A DNA stretch of 39,108 nucleotides from Lentisphaerae bacterium RIFOXYA12_64_32 (GTDB lineage: Bacteria > Verrucomicrobiota > Lentisphaeria > Oligosphaerales > YB12-FULL-65-16): contig MHBL01000492.1 of assembly GCA_001803235.1 (NCBI GenBank), positions 1-39,108 on the forward strand, given 5' to 3'. Under the pieces are notes generated by a model that was given only the letters and a program-made list of their open reading frames with translations, did no database searches and was not told where the DNA came from. Positions 26,090-34,282 of the stretch are shown here, one piece after another. A program made the translations under genes and the position numbers. How positions within the stretch are numbered: position 1 is the stretch's first letter; each line of letters opens with the position of its first letter.

Positions 26090-27862
26090 TCAGAACAACC
26101 CCCGGACCCGCCCCGTCGTCACGTCGACGTCGACCCGCCGAAACGCGGGATCCGACGCCGTGCCCGGCATGAGCTTGATGTCGCCGGCGACCGGCACCAC
26201 GAAACCGGCACCCTTGTAGATCAGCACGTCCCGGATCGGCAACGTCCAACCTCGCGGCCGGCCCTTGACATCGGGCGTGTGCGACAGGCTCAGGTGCGTC
26301 TTCACCATGCACGTCCCGAGCTTGGCAATCTCCGGGTCGGCCTGGAAGGCCGCCAGCTTGCGGGCCGCCTCATCAGTGTAGGTCACGCCATCGGCGCCGT
26401 AAACCTCTTTGGCGATCAGTTCGATTCGATCCCGCAACGGCAGGCTCAGGTCATACAGGAATCGGAAGTTGTTCTTCTCGTCGCAGGCCGCCACAACAGC
26501 CTCAGCCAGTTCAACGGCGCCAGCGCCGCCCTTCAGCCAGTGCTGCGACAGCGCCACGTAAGCCCCGTTCTGCTCCGCAACACGGCGAATCAGGGCGACC
26601 TCGGCGGGCGTGTCGGTATAAAAGCTGTTGATGCACACCACCGGGCGAACGCCGCTCTTCTTCACCGTCTCAATGTGCGCGATCAGGTTCTCGCACCCCT
26701 TCTCGAGCAGGCCCAGATTCTCCTTCTTGTACGCGTCCGCCAACGGCAACCCGGGCTTGACCGCGGGACCGCCACCATGCATTTTCAACGCTCGCACCGT
26801 CGCCACCACCACCACCGCATTCGGAGTAATGCCGGAGTAACGGCACTTCAGATTCCAGAACTTCTCAAACCCGATGTCAGCCCCAAACCCGCTCTCCGTG
26901 ACGTGATAGTCGGTCAGTGAGGTCGCCAGACGGTCAGCAATGATGGAACTCTGCCCGATCGCGATATTCGCAAACGGACCGGCGTGGACCAGCACCGGCT
27001 GGCCTTCAATCGTCTGCATCAGAGTCGGGTTCAGCGCCTCTAGCATCCACGCCGTCATCGCCCCGTCAACCTGCAGGTCCGCCGTCGTCACCGCCTTGCC
27101 CGAGCGGCTGTAGGCCACCACCATCCGCCCGATGCGCTCGCGCATGTCCTTCAAGTCCCGCGTAATCGCCAGAATCGCCATCAATTCACTGGAGACGGTG
27201 ATGGCAAACCCGGACTCCATCTCAAACCCGTCCATCTTGCTGCCGCGGCCGATGATGATGTTGCGCAGGGCCTGAGCACAGAAGTCAATCACCCATCGGA
27301 TCTCGACCCGCTTCGGATCGATGTCCAACCGCTTCATGTTGCTCTTCGCCAGCCGTGCATCGTCGTAGTTCGCTTCGTGCTGCATCCGCGCGGTCAGCGC
27401 CACCATCGCCAGGTTGTGGGCGTTGGTGATGCAGTCGATGTCACCCGTCAGGCGGATCGAGAACGGAGTCAGCGGAATACACTGCGCCAAACCGCCGCCC
27501 GCAGCCGAACCCTTGACGTTGAACGTCGGACCGCCGCTGGGCTGCCGGATCGCGCCGGAAACGCGCTTGCCGATGTGACCGAGGCCCTCAACCAACCCCA
27601 TGGTCGTCGTGGTCTTGCCTTCGCCCAACGGCGTCGGCGTGATCGCCGTGACGTCAATGTACTTGCCAGCCGTTGTCTGCCCCACTCGCGCCAGAACCTG
27701 CTGGTAGTCAACCTTGGCCAAAGACCGCCCCATCGGAATCAACTCGTCCTCACGGATGCCCAGATCGCCCGCAATGTCCCGCAAAGGCCGCATCGACTCC
27801 TCAGCCGCTGCCGCGATCTGCCAGTCTTCGTGCTTGGTCGGGTCAAGTCTGATGGTTGCCAT
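26090..27862 (-). CDS. fhs: Formate-tetrahydrofolate ligase
   Basis: A 590-residue Fhs (10-formyl-THF synthetase), somewhat longer than the usual 555-560. The P-loop-like TPTPLGEGKTT (75-85) is followed by RQPSGGPTFNVKGSAAGGG-type, ITNAHNLAMVAL, HAGPFANIAIGQSS, ESGFGADIGFEKF and KGAGFVVPVAGDI segments. It uses ATP to join formate to tetrahydrofolate, the entry step of the methyl branch. AAGGA lies upstream of ATG 27862. It is the first gene of the minus-strand Wood-Ljungdahl operon, about 190 bases downstream of a strong promoter with two palindromic operators. Confidence 0.97.
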   Translation of the reverse strand: MATIRLDPTKHEDWQIAAAAEESMRPLRDIAGDLGIREDELIPMGRSLAKVDYQQVLARVGQTTAGKYIDVTAITPTPLGEGKTTTTMGLVEGLGHIGKRVSGAIRQPSGGPTFNVKGSAAGGGLAQCIPLTPFSIRLTGDIDCITNAHNLAMVALTARMQHEANYDDARLAKSNMKRLDIDPKRVEIRWVIDFCAQALRNIIIGRGSKMDGFEMESGFAITVSSELMAILAITRDLKDMRERIGRMVVAYSRSGKAVTTADLQVDGAMTAWMLEALNPTLMQTIEGQPVLVHAGPFANIAIGQSSIIADRLATSLTDYHVTESGFGADIGFEKFWNLKCRYSGITPNAVVVVATVRALKMHGGGPAVKPGLPLADAYKKENLGLLEKGCENLIAHIETVKKSGVRPVVCINSFYTDTPAEVALIRRVAEQNGAYVALSQHWLKGGAGAVELAEAVVAACDEKNNFRFLYDLSLPLRDRIELIAKEVYGADGVTYTDEAARKLAAFQADPEIAKLGTCMVKTHLSLSHTPDVKGRPRGWTLPIRDVLIYKGAGFVVPVAGDIKLMPGTASDPAFRRVDVDVTTGRVRGLF

Positions 27863-28035
27863 GGAGATGCTTCCTTGTCGGAGTTCCTAATACACTTGGG
27901 AACACGTCACGAACACATCATTGCCACGTTGTGTAACCCATGCCATTCTGCCATGCCTTCATCCAGCCTGAGCCCCAAGCTCACCCCACATCGCCGCAAC
28001 TCTTTGGCTGAAGGTGACCTGAAAAACTGGCACTA

Positions 28036-28046
28036 CCACATTGTGG
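28036..28046. promoter_or_regulatory. Operator 1, CCACATTGTGG
   Basis: This palindrome lies at about +6 to +16 of the fhs transcript. It is part of a 15-base word ACTACCACATTGTGG (28032-28046) repeated exactly at 28066-28080. The two copies are 34 bases apart, a little over three helical turns, so bound proteins could contact each other. Confidence 0.7.
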
Positions 28047-28058
28047 CGCTATGCTGTA

Positions 28059-28087
28059 CATATAAACTACCACATTGTGGTTGTCAA
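28059..28087 (-). promoter_or_regulatory. Promoter of the Wood-Ljungdahl operon (fhs onward)
   Basis: Read on the minus strand: a perfect -35 TTGACA (28087-28082), a 17-base spacer, and -10 TATATG (28064-28059). The start would be near 28052, giving a leader of about 190 bases in which I see no recognised riboswitch. Operator 2 fills the spacer and operator 1 lies just after the start, the classical layout for repression. The gap 27863-28393 contains this control region, the fhs leader and the leader of the plus-strand regulator. Confidence 0.75.
28070..28080. promoter_or_regulatory. Operator 2, CCACATTGTGG
   Basis: The second copy lies inside the -35/-10 spacer of the fhs promoter and directly abuts the -35 box of the divergent plus-strand promoter. 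A protein bound here could block fhs and also affect the regulator gene on the other strand. Confidence 0.7.
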
Positions 28088-28109
28088 GGGCTCCAGGCAG
28101 ATGTATAGT
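28081..28109 (+). promoter_or_regulatory. Divergent promoter toward the XRE regulator
   Basis: The -35 TTGTCA (28081-28086), a 17-base spacer and the -10 TATAGT (28104-28109) are read on the plus strand. The -35 overlaps that of the fhs promoter on the other strand. Transcription would start near 28116 and give a leader of about 280 bases to the GTG start at 28394. Confidence 0.6.
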
Positions 28110-28118
28110 GAAAAAATA

Positions 28119-28157
28119 TGGGGGGGGCGGCATACCGGGGTCCGTATCCCCCCCCTG
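28119..28157 (+). other. G-run / C-run hairpin in the regulator leader
   Basis: A run of eight G followed by CGGCATAC is matched by GTAT and a run of eight C, so the early leader can form a strong hairpin with an asymmetric bulge. It lies only about 5-40 bases after the predicted start of the plus-strand transcript. It could be an attenuator or simply a homopolymer tract; no T-tract follows. Confidence 0.4.
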
Positions 28158-28393
28158 CCAATGGGGGTGTTCAAGAGCGAAAAGATGGGGTGGAAATACC
28201 GCAAACTCTCAGGTGAATGGCCTGAATGGGCTCAACGCTGAAGCAAAAGCTTTGCGGGGTCAGGTGAAGCACCATGGGCTGCAAACTCGATGGCAGCCTT
28301 GAATCGGTCGATCATAACCATCAACCGTCTTCCGCCTTCAGGCCAGTAGCCAGGCGACATGGCGAATCCGACAACTTGCGGGAGAGCAAGAGC

Positions 28394-28918
28394 GTGGCCG
28401 ATCAAGAGACCAACGGCGATCCCTGTTCCCTTTCCCGGGCTGAACTGATCCGCAAGACTCGGCGAGAGTTCGGCGTAACCCAAGCTCGGTTGGCGGCGGC
28501 TCTGGGCACGTCCGCAAAAGCGATCCAGAGTTACGAACAAGGCTGGCGGAATGTCCCGACCCGGGTTCTGCTGCAGTTGTTCGTGCTGATGGCCGTTCAC
28601 CGTCGCCGCCAGGTCGACACCGTCCCCTGCTGGGAAATCCGGGGCTGCCCGCCTGCGGAACGAGCCAGTTGCCCCAGTCACACCATCGGGAACGGCCAAT
28701 TCTGCTGGCTCGTGTCCGCGGGGTCCCGTTGCGTGCCCAAGGACAAAGACTCGGCCGGATCCGACCGTACCGATGAACTTCTGCCCTGCATGGGGTGTGC
28801 CGTAATCCGGCGGCTGCTCCAGACGACCCCGCTTGGCCCGCAACCCAACAACTCGGGAAAGAACGACACGTTGACGGCCGCCGCCCCAGGAACGCCGACC
28901 GGCAAGACGACGGGCTGA
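28394..28918 (+). CDS. XRE-family regulator with two-CW cysteine domain
   Basis: With the GTG start at 28394 it has 174 residues; an in-frame ATG at 28274 would add 40 that look non-coding, and GGGAG precedes the GTG. Residues about 16-68 are a helix-turn-helix (GVTQARLAAALGTSAKAIQSYEQG). Residues 79-135 hold two Cys-Trp pairs and further cysteines (C79-W80, C85, C93, C104-W105, C113, C132, C135), matching the two-CW pattern, probably binding metal or a cluster. The last 30 residues are disordered. The gene is divergent from fhs across the palindromic control region, which makes it the best local candidate to bind CCACATTGTGG and to sense metal or redox state. That is inference. Confidence 0.75.
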   Translation: MADQETNGDPCSLSRAELIRKTRREFGVTQARLAAALGTSAKAIQSYEQGWRNVPTRVLLQLFVLMAVHRRRQVDTVPCWEIRGCPPAERASCPSHTIGNGQFCWLVSAGSRCVPKDKDSAGSDRTDELLPCMGCAVIRRLLQTTPLGPQPNNSGKNDTLTAAAPGTPTGKTTG

Positions 28919-28952
28919 GGTCTCTCTTATGTGACTCAGGGAGGATTCCCCC

Positions 28953-29702
28953 ATGCCGTTCCGCCCCTGCCCGGGAAGCCGCGCCTTCGCGCAACCGCAC
29001 CCCGACGTCGTGCGCTGCCCGCAATGCAGCAAGGATGTAGAAATCTGGAGTGACGAGGCGACCGGGCAATGCCGTGCCTGCGGCCGAGTCGTGATTCGGA
29101 CCGAAACCCAGTCGTGCGTCGACTGGTGCCGCTTTGCCAAGGACTGCCTCGGCGAGCAGAAGTTCCGAGAGTACGGCCAGATGAAGGCGACCTGGCGCAA
29201 AGCCGTGCTGCTCGAACACCTGGAGGCGAAGCTTGGGGCGGACAACCCCACCCTGGCTTCAAGCCGTGAAGTCCTGCGCTATGCCGAGGCGATCTGCTCG
29301 CGGGAGGAAGCCGCCGATCCGAACCTGGTCGTCGCCGCCGCCCTCCTCCTGGCCATCGCGCCCCCGGCGCAACCGGCAGCCACGCCTGCACCGGCCGGCC
29401 CCGACGTCAACCCTCCGGCCTTGGACGCGGTTCGGGCCGTCCTGCACGAACTGGACTATCCGGAAGCGTTCGCATCCTGCGTCTGCAAGGTTCTGGCCTG
29501 CGTCCATTCGGGCCTGACCGCGGACGATGCCAAGTCACCCATGGAGAGCCGCGTCATCCTCGACGCCCTCCTCCTGGCGCAGCACGAGAAAAGCCTCGGC
29601 CGCAGTGACGCTCTGCCCGCGCGCGAAGTCGCGGCCAAGTGCCTCACCGATCCAGGACGGGCCGTCGCCATGGAAATGCGCCGCCTGACCCCGCCGGCCT
29701 GA
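28953..29702 (+). CDS. Zinc-ribbon protein with degenerate HD-like domain
   Basis: A 249-residue soluble protein. Residues 22-43 form a zinc ribbon (C22, C25, C40, C43), and a second cysteine group follows (C55, C59, C65 in SCVDWCRFAKDC). The C-terminal half is helical and resembles an HD-phosphohydrolase fold, but I find no HD catalytic pair: the usual metal-binding histidines are absent. Residues about 115-135 are an Ala/Pro linker. GGAGG lies upstream of the ATG. It follows the XRE gene by 34 bases, so the two are probably one operon. Proteins of similar make-up occur beside anaerobic redox genes, but I know of no proven function. Confidence 0.6.
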   Translation: MPFRPCPGSRAFAQPHPDVVRCPQCSKDVEIWSDEATGQCRACGRVVIRTETQSCVDWCRFAKDCLGEQKFREYGQMKATWRKAVLLEHLEAKLGADNPTLASSREVLRYAEAICSREEAADPNLVVAAALLLAIAPPAQPAATPAPAGPDVNPPALDAVRAVLHELDYPEAFASCVCKVLACVHSGLTADDAKSPMESRVILDALLLAQHEKSLGRSDALPAREVAAKCLTDPGRAVAMEMRRLTPPA

Positions 29703-29850
29703 GTGCTCCTGCCGCGGCGTGGTGCGCCGCCTTGCCTCTGTCACCAGCATCGGTTGACGGGGTCGGAATGAGGCGGGCTAAGGTTTTCGTCCCGGCCGAC
29801 GGGACATAGGATCCGGAACGGTTACAGTGAGGGTGTAAAGGAGGCAGCCC

Positions 29851-30036
29851 ATGCACGAGGAACGAACATCCCGACGGGACTTCGTGAAACGGATGGCCGT
29901 GACAGCCACGACCGCCGCACCATTCGTCGGTACCGCTCTGACGGTGAACGCCGAGACGGAGGACCGGGGCACCGGAAAACCGCGCCTCTATCACGAGACC
30001 GAGGAGTGGCGGAAGTACTACGATACGCTCAAGTAG
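29851..30036 (+). CDS. Small Tat-signal protein of formate dehydrogenase region
   Basis: A 61-residue protein with a twin-arginine signal (SRRDFVK, residues 7-13), a hydrophobic stretch and an alanine-rich cleavage region (about 16-35). A short charged mature part ends in LYHETEEWRKYYDTL. This matches the small family of Tat-targeted proteins found just before periplasmic formate dehydrogenase genes (TIGR02811 type, from memory). The role is unknown. A very strong AAAGGAGG lies 6 bases upstream of the ATG, and the next gene starts 13 bases after the stop. Confidence 0.8.
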   Translation: MHEERTSRRDFVKRMAVTATTAAPFVGTALTVNAETEDRGTGKPRLYHETEEWRKYYDTLK

Positions 30037-30049
30037 GAAGGGGCGCAAG

Positions 30050-32827
30050 ATGATGAAAAGCCCATCGATAAGCCGGCGTGACTCGCTCAAATTCCTTGCC
30101 GGCGGAGCCGGGCTCGGACTCCTCGGGATCGGTACGCCCGGGGTGGTCAGGAAGCTCGCGGCAGAGGAGCAGAGGACGCCGTATCCCGACTCCACGACGG
30201 TGAGGACGATCTGCAACAGTTGCTCGGTCGGGTGCGGCATCGTTGCCGAAGTGTCGAAGGGGGTGTGGGTCCGGCAGGACGCGGCTCTGGATCACCCCGT
30301 TTCCCAGGGGGGGCTCTGCTCCAAGGGCGCGAGCGCCATCGAGACGGTGCGGAGCGAGAAACGGTTGAAGTTCCCGATGAAGAAGCAGGGCGGGGTATGG
30401 AAGCGGACGAGTTGGGAAGAGGCGATGAGCGAGATATCGCAGCAGCTCCTCGATATCCGCAAAGAGAGCGGGCCCGACGCGCTGATGGTGATGGGCACGG
30501 CCAAAGTCTCGACGGAGATGGCTTACCTGCAGAGGAAGTTCGCCGCATTCTGGGGCACGAACAACATCGATCACCAGGCCAGGATCTGCCACTCGACGAC
30601 CGTCGCGGGTGTCGCCAATACCTGGGGCTACGGCGCGATGACGAACACCATCAACGACATTCGACGGTCGAAGCTGGTGTTCTTCATCGGGTCAAACGCA
30701 GCCTTGGCGCACCCGGTCGCGATGCAGCACATCCTGCACGCGAAGGACGAGAACGGCGCGAAACTCATCTGTGTGGATCCACGTTTCTCGATGACCGCGG
30801 CGAAGTGCGACGAGTACGTACGAATAAGGTCCGGGACCGACGTGGCCTTCATCATGGGCCTCCTCAATATCATCTTCGAGAAGGGGTGGGAAGACAAGGA
30901 GTTCATCGCGGCACGGACGTACGGCCTGGATGACGTGAGGAAGGTCGCCGCCGACTACACTCCCGCCGTCGTGGAGGACGTTACCGGGGTCGCACCGGAA
31001 CAACTCGAGAAGGTCGCCCGCATGCTCGTGACGCACAAGCCGGGGACCGTCATCTGGTGCACGGGCGGCACGCAGCATCACATCGGGAGCTCGAACACGC
31101 GCGCCTACAGCATCCTGCAGCTCGTCCTCGGCAACATGGGCAAGTCGGGCGGCGGCTGCAACATCTTCCGGGGGCACGACAACGTCCAGGGCGCCTCCGA
31201 CATGTGCGTTCTTTCGGACAACCTGCCGGCATACTACGGCCTGAGCGAGGCCGCCTGGCAGCACTGGTGCAGAGTCTGGGATGTCGATTACGAGTGGATC
31301 AAGAGCCGGTTTGACTCGCCCGAGATCATGACCAAGCCCGGGTTCACCGTGGCGCGGTGGTACGAGGGAGTCCTCGAGGAACCGGCGAAACTCGACCAGA
31401 GGACCAACCTCAAGGCCGTGCTCTTCTGGGGCCACTCCTGCAACGCGATCTCCATGTTCCACCGGGTCAAGGAGGCGCTCGACAAGATCCCTCTCATCGT
31501 GGTGATCGACCCGTTCGCGACGGCCGTTGCCGCCCACGCGGACAGGCCGGACGGCGTCTACCTGCTGCCCGCGACCAGCCAGTTCGAGACCTGCGGCAGC
31601 ATCACGACGAGCTATCGTTCCATTCAGTGGCGCTACAAAGTAGCCGACCCGGTGTACGAGTCCCGGACCGACTACGACATCTGCATGGACTTTGCCAAGA
31701 GGCTGGGGTTCCACGGCGAGTTCACGAAGAACATAAAGACGATCCCCGACGACGTGACGCGCGAGATCAACCGGGGCGCGTGGACGATCGGCTACACGGG
31801 GCAGACGCCGGAGCGGATCCGGTCGCACACGGACAACTGGGGCGCGTTCGACGCCGAGGACCTCAAGGCGCGGGATGACAGTCCGTTCAAGGGTGAGTAC
31901 TACGGCCTGCCGTGGCCGTGCTGGACCCCCGAGCACCCCGGCACGCCCATCCTCTACGACGTCTCGAGGCCCGTCGCCGAGGGCGGACTGCCCTTCCGCA
32001 ACCGTTTCGGCGTCGAGCACAACGGCGTCTCTCTGCTGGCGGCAAAGGGGTCGACCAACCCCGGTTCAAAGGTCGACGGCGGCTACGCGGAATTCACGAG
32101 CAAGTCCTTCGAGGAACTCGGCATTCCTCTGACGGACGAGGAGAAGAAGGCCATCGAAGGCCGCAATTGGAAGACCGATCTGACGGGCACAATCGTGAGG
32201 AAGGCGATCGAAAACGGCATGGCGCCCTTCGGGAACGCGCGTGCGCGCGGTATCGTGTGGAACTGGCTGGACCCCGTGCCGGTCCACCGCGAACCGCTGC
32301 ACACCCCACGGCCAGACCTCCTCGCGAGATTCCCGACCTACGAGGACCAGGCGCACCACTTCCGGCTGTCGACACGCTACAAGAGCGAGCAGCGCTCCGA
32401 CTGGGCAAAGGACTATCCGATCGTCCTCATCACCGGCCAGATGGTCGAGTCCGCGGGCGGCGGCTCGAGAACGCGATCAAACCGGTACCTCGCCGAGTAC
32501 CACCCGGAGATGTTCGCGGATCTGAATGCGCTCACCGCCCAGGAGTACGGCCTGAAGACCGGGGACGTCATGTGGGTCGAGAGCCCGAACGGCGGGCGGG
32601 CGAGAGTCAAGGCAAAGATCTCCGCCCGGGTCAGCAAGGGCGTCATATTCCTCCCGTACAGTTTTGCGGGGGAGATGGACGGGCAATCCAAAGCCGCAGG
32701 CTACCCGGAAGGCACCGTGCCCTACATCCTGGGCGAGCCCGGAAATCTTGTCACCAATTACGGCTATGACATCATGACCCAGATGCAGGAGACGAAGACC
32801 GGCCTCTGCCGGATCCGCAAGGCATAG
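30050..32827 (+). CDS. Periplasmic formate dehydrogenase catalytic subunit (Cys form)
   Basis: A 925-residue FdnG/FdhA-type enzyme of the DMSO reductase family. It has a Tat signal (SRRDSLK, 8-14, then a hydrophobic stretch), one [4Fe-4S] motif (C55, C58, C62, C90) and the metal ligand Cys180 followed by His181 in QARICHSTTVAG. Codon 30587-30589 is TGC where many relatives have a selenocysteine UGA. It should oxidise formate outside the membrane and pass electrons to the next gene product. Its codon use is unlike the first formate dehydrogenase: in about the first 180 codons every Thr is ACG and 5 of 12 Arg are AGG. That suggests a separate, perhaps transferred, origin. Confidence 0.92.
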   Translation: MMKSPSISRRDSLKFLAGGAGLGLLGIGTPGVVRKLAAEEQRTPYPDSTTVRTICNSCSVGCGIVAEVSKGVWVRQDAALDHPVSQGGLCSKGASAIETVRSEKRLKFPMKKQGGVWKRTSWEEAMSEISQQLLDIRKESGPDALMVMGTAKVSTEMAYLQRKFAAFWGTNNIDHQARICHSTTVAGVANTWGYGAMTNTINDIRRSKLVFFIGSNAALAHPVAMQHILHAKDENGAKLICVDPRFSMTAAKCDEYVRIRSGTDVAFIMGLLNIIFEKGWEDKEFIAARTYGLDDVRKVAADYTPAVVEDVTGVAPEQLEKVARMLVTHKPGTVIWCTGGTQHHIGSSNTRAYSILQLVLGNMGKSGGGCNIFRGHDNVQGASDMCVLSDNLPAYYGLSEAAWQHWCRVWDVDYEWIKSRFDSPEIMTKPGFTVARWYEGVLEEPAKLDQRTNLKAVLFWGHSCNAISMFHRVKEALDKIPLIVVIDPFATAVAAHADRPDGVYLLPATSQFETCGSITTSYRSIQWRYKVADPVYESRTDYDICMDFAKRLGFHGEFTKNIKTIPDDVTREINRGAWTIGYTGQTPERIRSHTDNWGAFDAEDLKARDDSPFKGEYYGLPWPCWTPEHPGTPILYDVSRPVAEGGLPFRNRFGVEHNGVSLLAAKGSTNPGSKVDGGYAEFTSKSFEELGIPLTDEEKKAIEGRNWKTDLTGTIVRKAIENGMAPFGNARARGIVWNWLDPVPVHREPLHTPRPDLLARFPTYEDQAHHFRLSTRYKSEQRSDWAKDYPIVLITGQMVESAGGGSRTRSNRYLAEYHPEMFADLNALTAQEYGLKTGDVMWVESPNGGRARVKAKISARVSKGVIFLPYSFAGEMDGQSKAAGYPEGTVPYILGEPGNLVTNYGYDIMTQMQETKTGLCRIRKA

Positions 32828-32837
32828 GGAGCGAGCC

Positions 32838-33398
32838 ATGACCCAGATGATCCATATCTGCGACGAGGGAAGATGTATTTCCTGCCTCGGTTGCGTCATC
32901 GCCTGCAAGGCCGGCCATGGTGTCGCGCCGGGGCTTTCGCGCCGCAAGGTCGTCACGTTCGACGACGGCACTCCCCGGGAGCGGAGTGTTTCGGTCGCCT
33001 GCAGGCACTGCGAGGAACCCGCCTGCCTCCCCGTCTGCCCCGTGAAGGCCATCACCAAACGTCCCGACGGCATCGTTCAGACGAACAAGGAGAAGTGCAT
33101 CTCCTGCAAGCGATGCCTGAAGGCATGCCCGTTCGGGGTCCCGACGTTCGTCAAAGACGAGAACGGGAAGTGGAGCCCGCAGGAAAAGTGCACGTTCTGC
33201 GCGGGCGGCCCGGACGTGGAGCCGTTCTCCGAAAAGGAGATGAAGCTCTACGGCCAGAACCGGCTTGCCGCGGGGAAACCGCCACTCTGCGCCGCAATGT
33301 GCGCAACCAAGGCGCTCCTGTCCGGGGACGCCGCCGTCGTCACGGAGATCTACGAGAAGCGGGTCGCGCGCCGCAAGAGCGCGGCTGAGAAACCATAG
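32838..33398 (+). CDS. Four-cluster ferredoxin subunit of periplasmic formate dehydrogenase
   Basis: A 186-residue protein of the FdhB/DmsB type with four [4Fe-4S] groups: C13/16/19/23, C55/58/63/67, C87/90/93/97 and C118/121/151/155. It has no signal peptide or membrane segment, so it would be co-exported bound to the Tat-bearing catalytic subunit. GGGAG lies upstream of the ATG, 10 bases after the fdhA stop. No membrane cytochrome b (gamma) subunit follows, so the complex resembles the two-subunit soluble FdhAB of Desulfovibrio, which donates to periplasmic cytochrome c. The acceptor here is unknown. Confidence 0.9.
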   Translation: MTQMIHICDEGRCISCLGCVIACKAGHGVAPGLSRRKVVTFDDGTPRERSVSVACRHCEEPACLPVCPVKAITKRPDGIVQTNKEKCISCKRCLKACPFGVPTFVKDENGKWSPQEKCTFCAGGPDVEPFSEKEMKLYGQNRLAAGKPPLCAAMCATKALLSGDAAVVTEIYEKRVARRKSAAEKP

Positions 33399-33409
33399 CG
33401 GGAAGCAGC

Positions 33410-34102
33410 ATGGCGAATGGCTTGCAGGGAAAGCCCCCCCACGAGAGCGCCGCTTGCCCCAACCGCGACGCCCATGAGGCGCCCTTCCCCGGGCGTGGCG
33501 TTGACCTCCGGGCAAGGTACTTCTTCTACGATCTCTTCCTGTCCATGACGGTGAGCGAGCCCACCGACGAGGCCGTTGCCGCGTGGCGCCGCGGACTCGA
33601 GGCGGTGCGCATTGCGGAACCAGAGAGCGCCTTTGGCCGGTCGGCGGAGCAGCTCGTGCGTCTCCTCGACGCCGAGGACGCGGGCGCGAGAGTGCGGTCC
33701 GAGTTCAACCGGATATTCTGCGACCCGGTCGGGCGGACGGTCTCGCTCCTTGCCTCGAGCTATGTGGACGGTAGGCCCTTCGGCAGGTACCTGGTGCGGT
33801 TGCGGACATTTCTGGAGGATACTCCGTTCGAAAAGGAAGAGGGCTACGCGGAGACGGAAGACAGCCTTCCCTTCCACCTCGATCTCATGCGCTGCTTCAT
33901 CCGGGAGGAACTGGCGGCATCGTCACCCGCGGAGCGGAAGAAGTGGCAGGGATTCCAGAAGGAATTCCTCCTCGCCTACCTCGCCGCATGGATTCCGGAC
34001 TGCATTGCCGAGCTGACGCAGCGGGAGGCTGAGCCTTTCTACCGCGAGGCTGCCGCCCTGATGGCGGTGTTCTTCCGGGAAGAGCAGGCGGCATGCGGCT
34101 GA
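33410..34102 (+). CDS. TorD-family chaperone for the Tat-exported formate dehydrogenase
   Basis: A 230-residue helical protein. It carries the TorD/DmsD family pattern FNRIFCDP, then SSYVDGRPFGRYLVRLRTFLED and EDSLPFHLDLMRCFI. Such chaperones bind the Tat signal and help insert the molybdenum cofactor before export. The N-terminal 35 residues look unordered, so the true start could be slightly later; the ATG at 33410 has a weak GGGAAG site. It is the last gene of the module. An ATG at 34093 overlaps its stop but opens only an 81-codon frame that I cannot identify. Confidence 0.8.
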   Translation: MANGLQGKPPHESAACPNRDAHEAPFPGRGVDLRARYFFYDLFLSMTVSEPTDEAVAAWRRGLEAVRIAEPESAFGRSAEQLVRLLDAEDAGARVRSEFNRIFCDPVGRTVSLLASSYVDGRPFGRYLVRLRTFLEDTPFEKEEGYAETEDSLPFHLDLMRCFIREELAASSPAERKKWQGFQKEFLLAYLAAWIPDCIAELTQREAEPFYREAAALMAVFFREEQAACG

Positions 34103-34282
34103 AGCCGCGCGTCTCGGCGACGGAACTCATCTCTTGGGTCTTTACTCCCGCAGACTCGCGCCCGGGGCTGACCGAATGTCGTCCCCTGCCGGGCTTCCGC
34201 GGCTTGCACCGCCGCCTGATTGTCCTGTCGGTGCCGACTTTGCGGGGTGGTGTGTGCCCAGGCATACCTCTTGCAGGCAGCA

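Noticed and set aside
27863..28052. THF or cobalamin riboswitch in the fhs leader
   Set aside because: I searched by eye for the conserved cores of both classes and did not find them.
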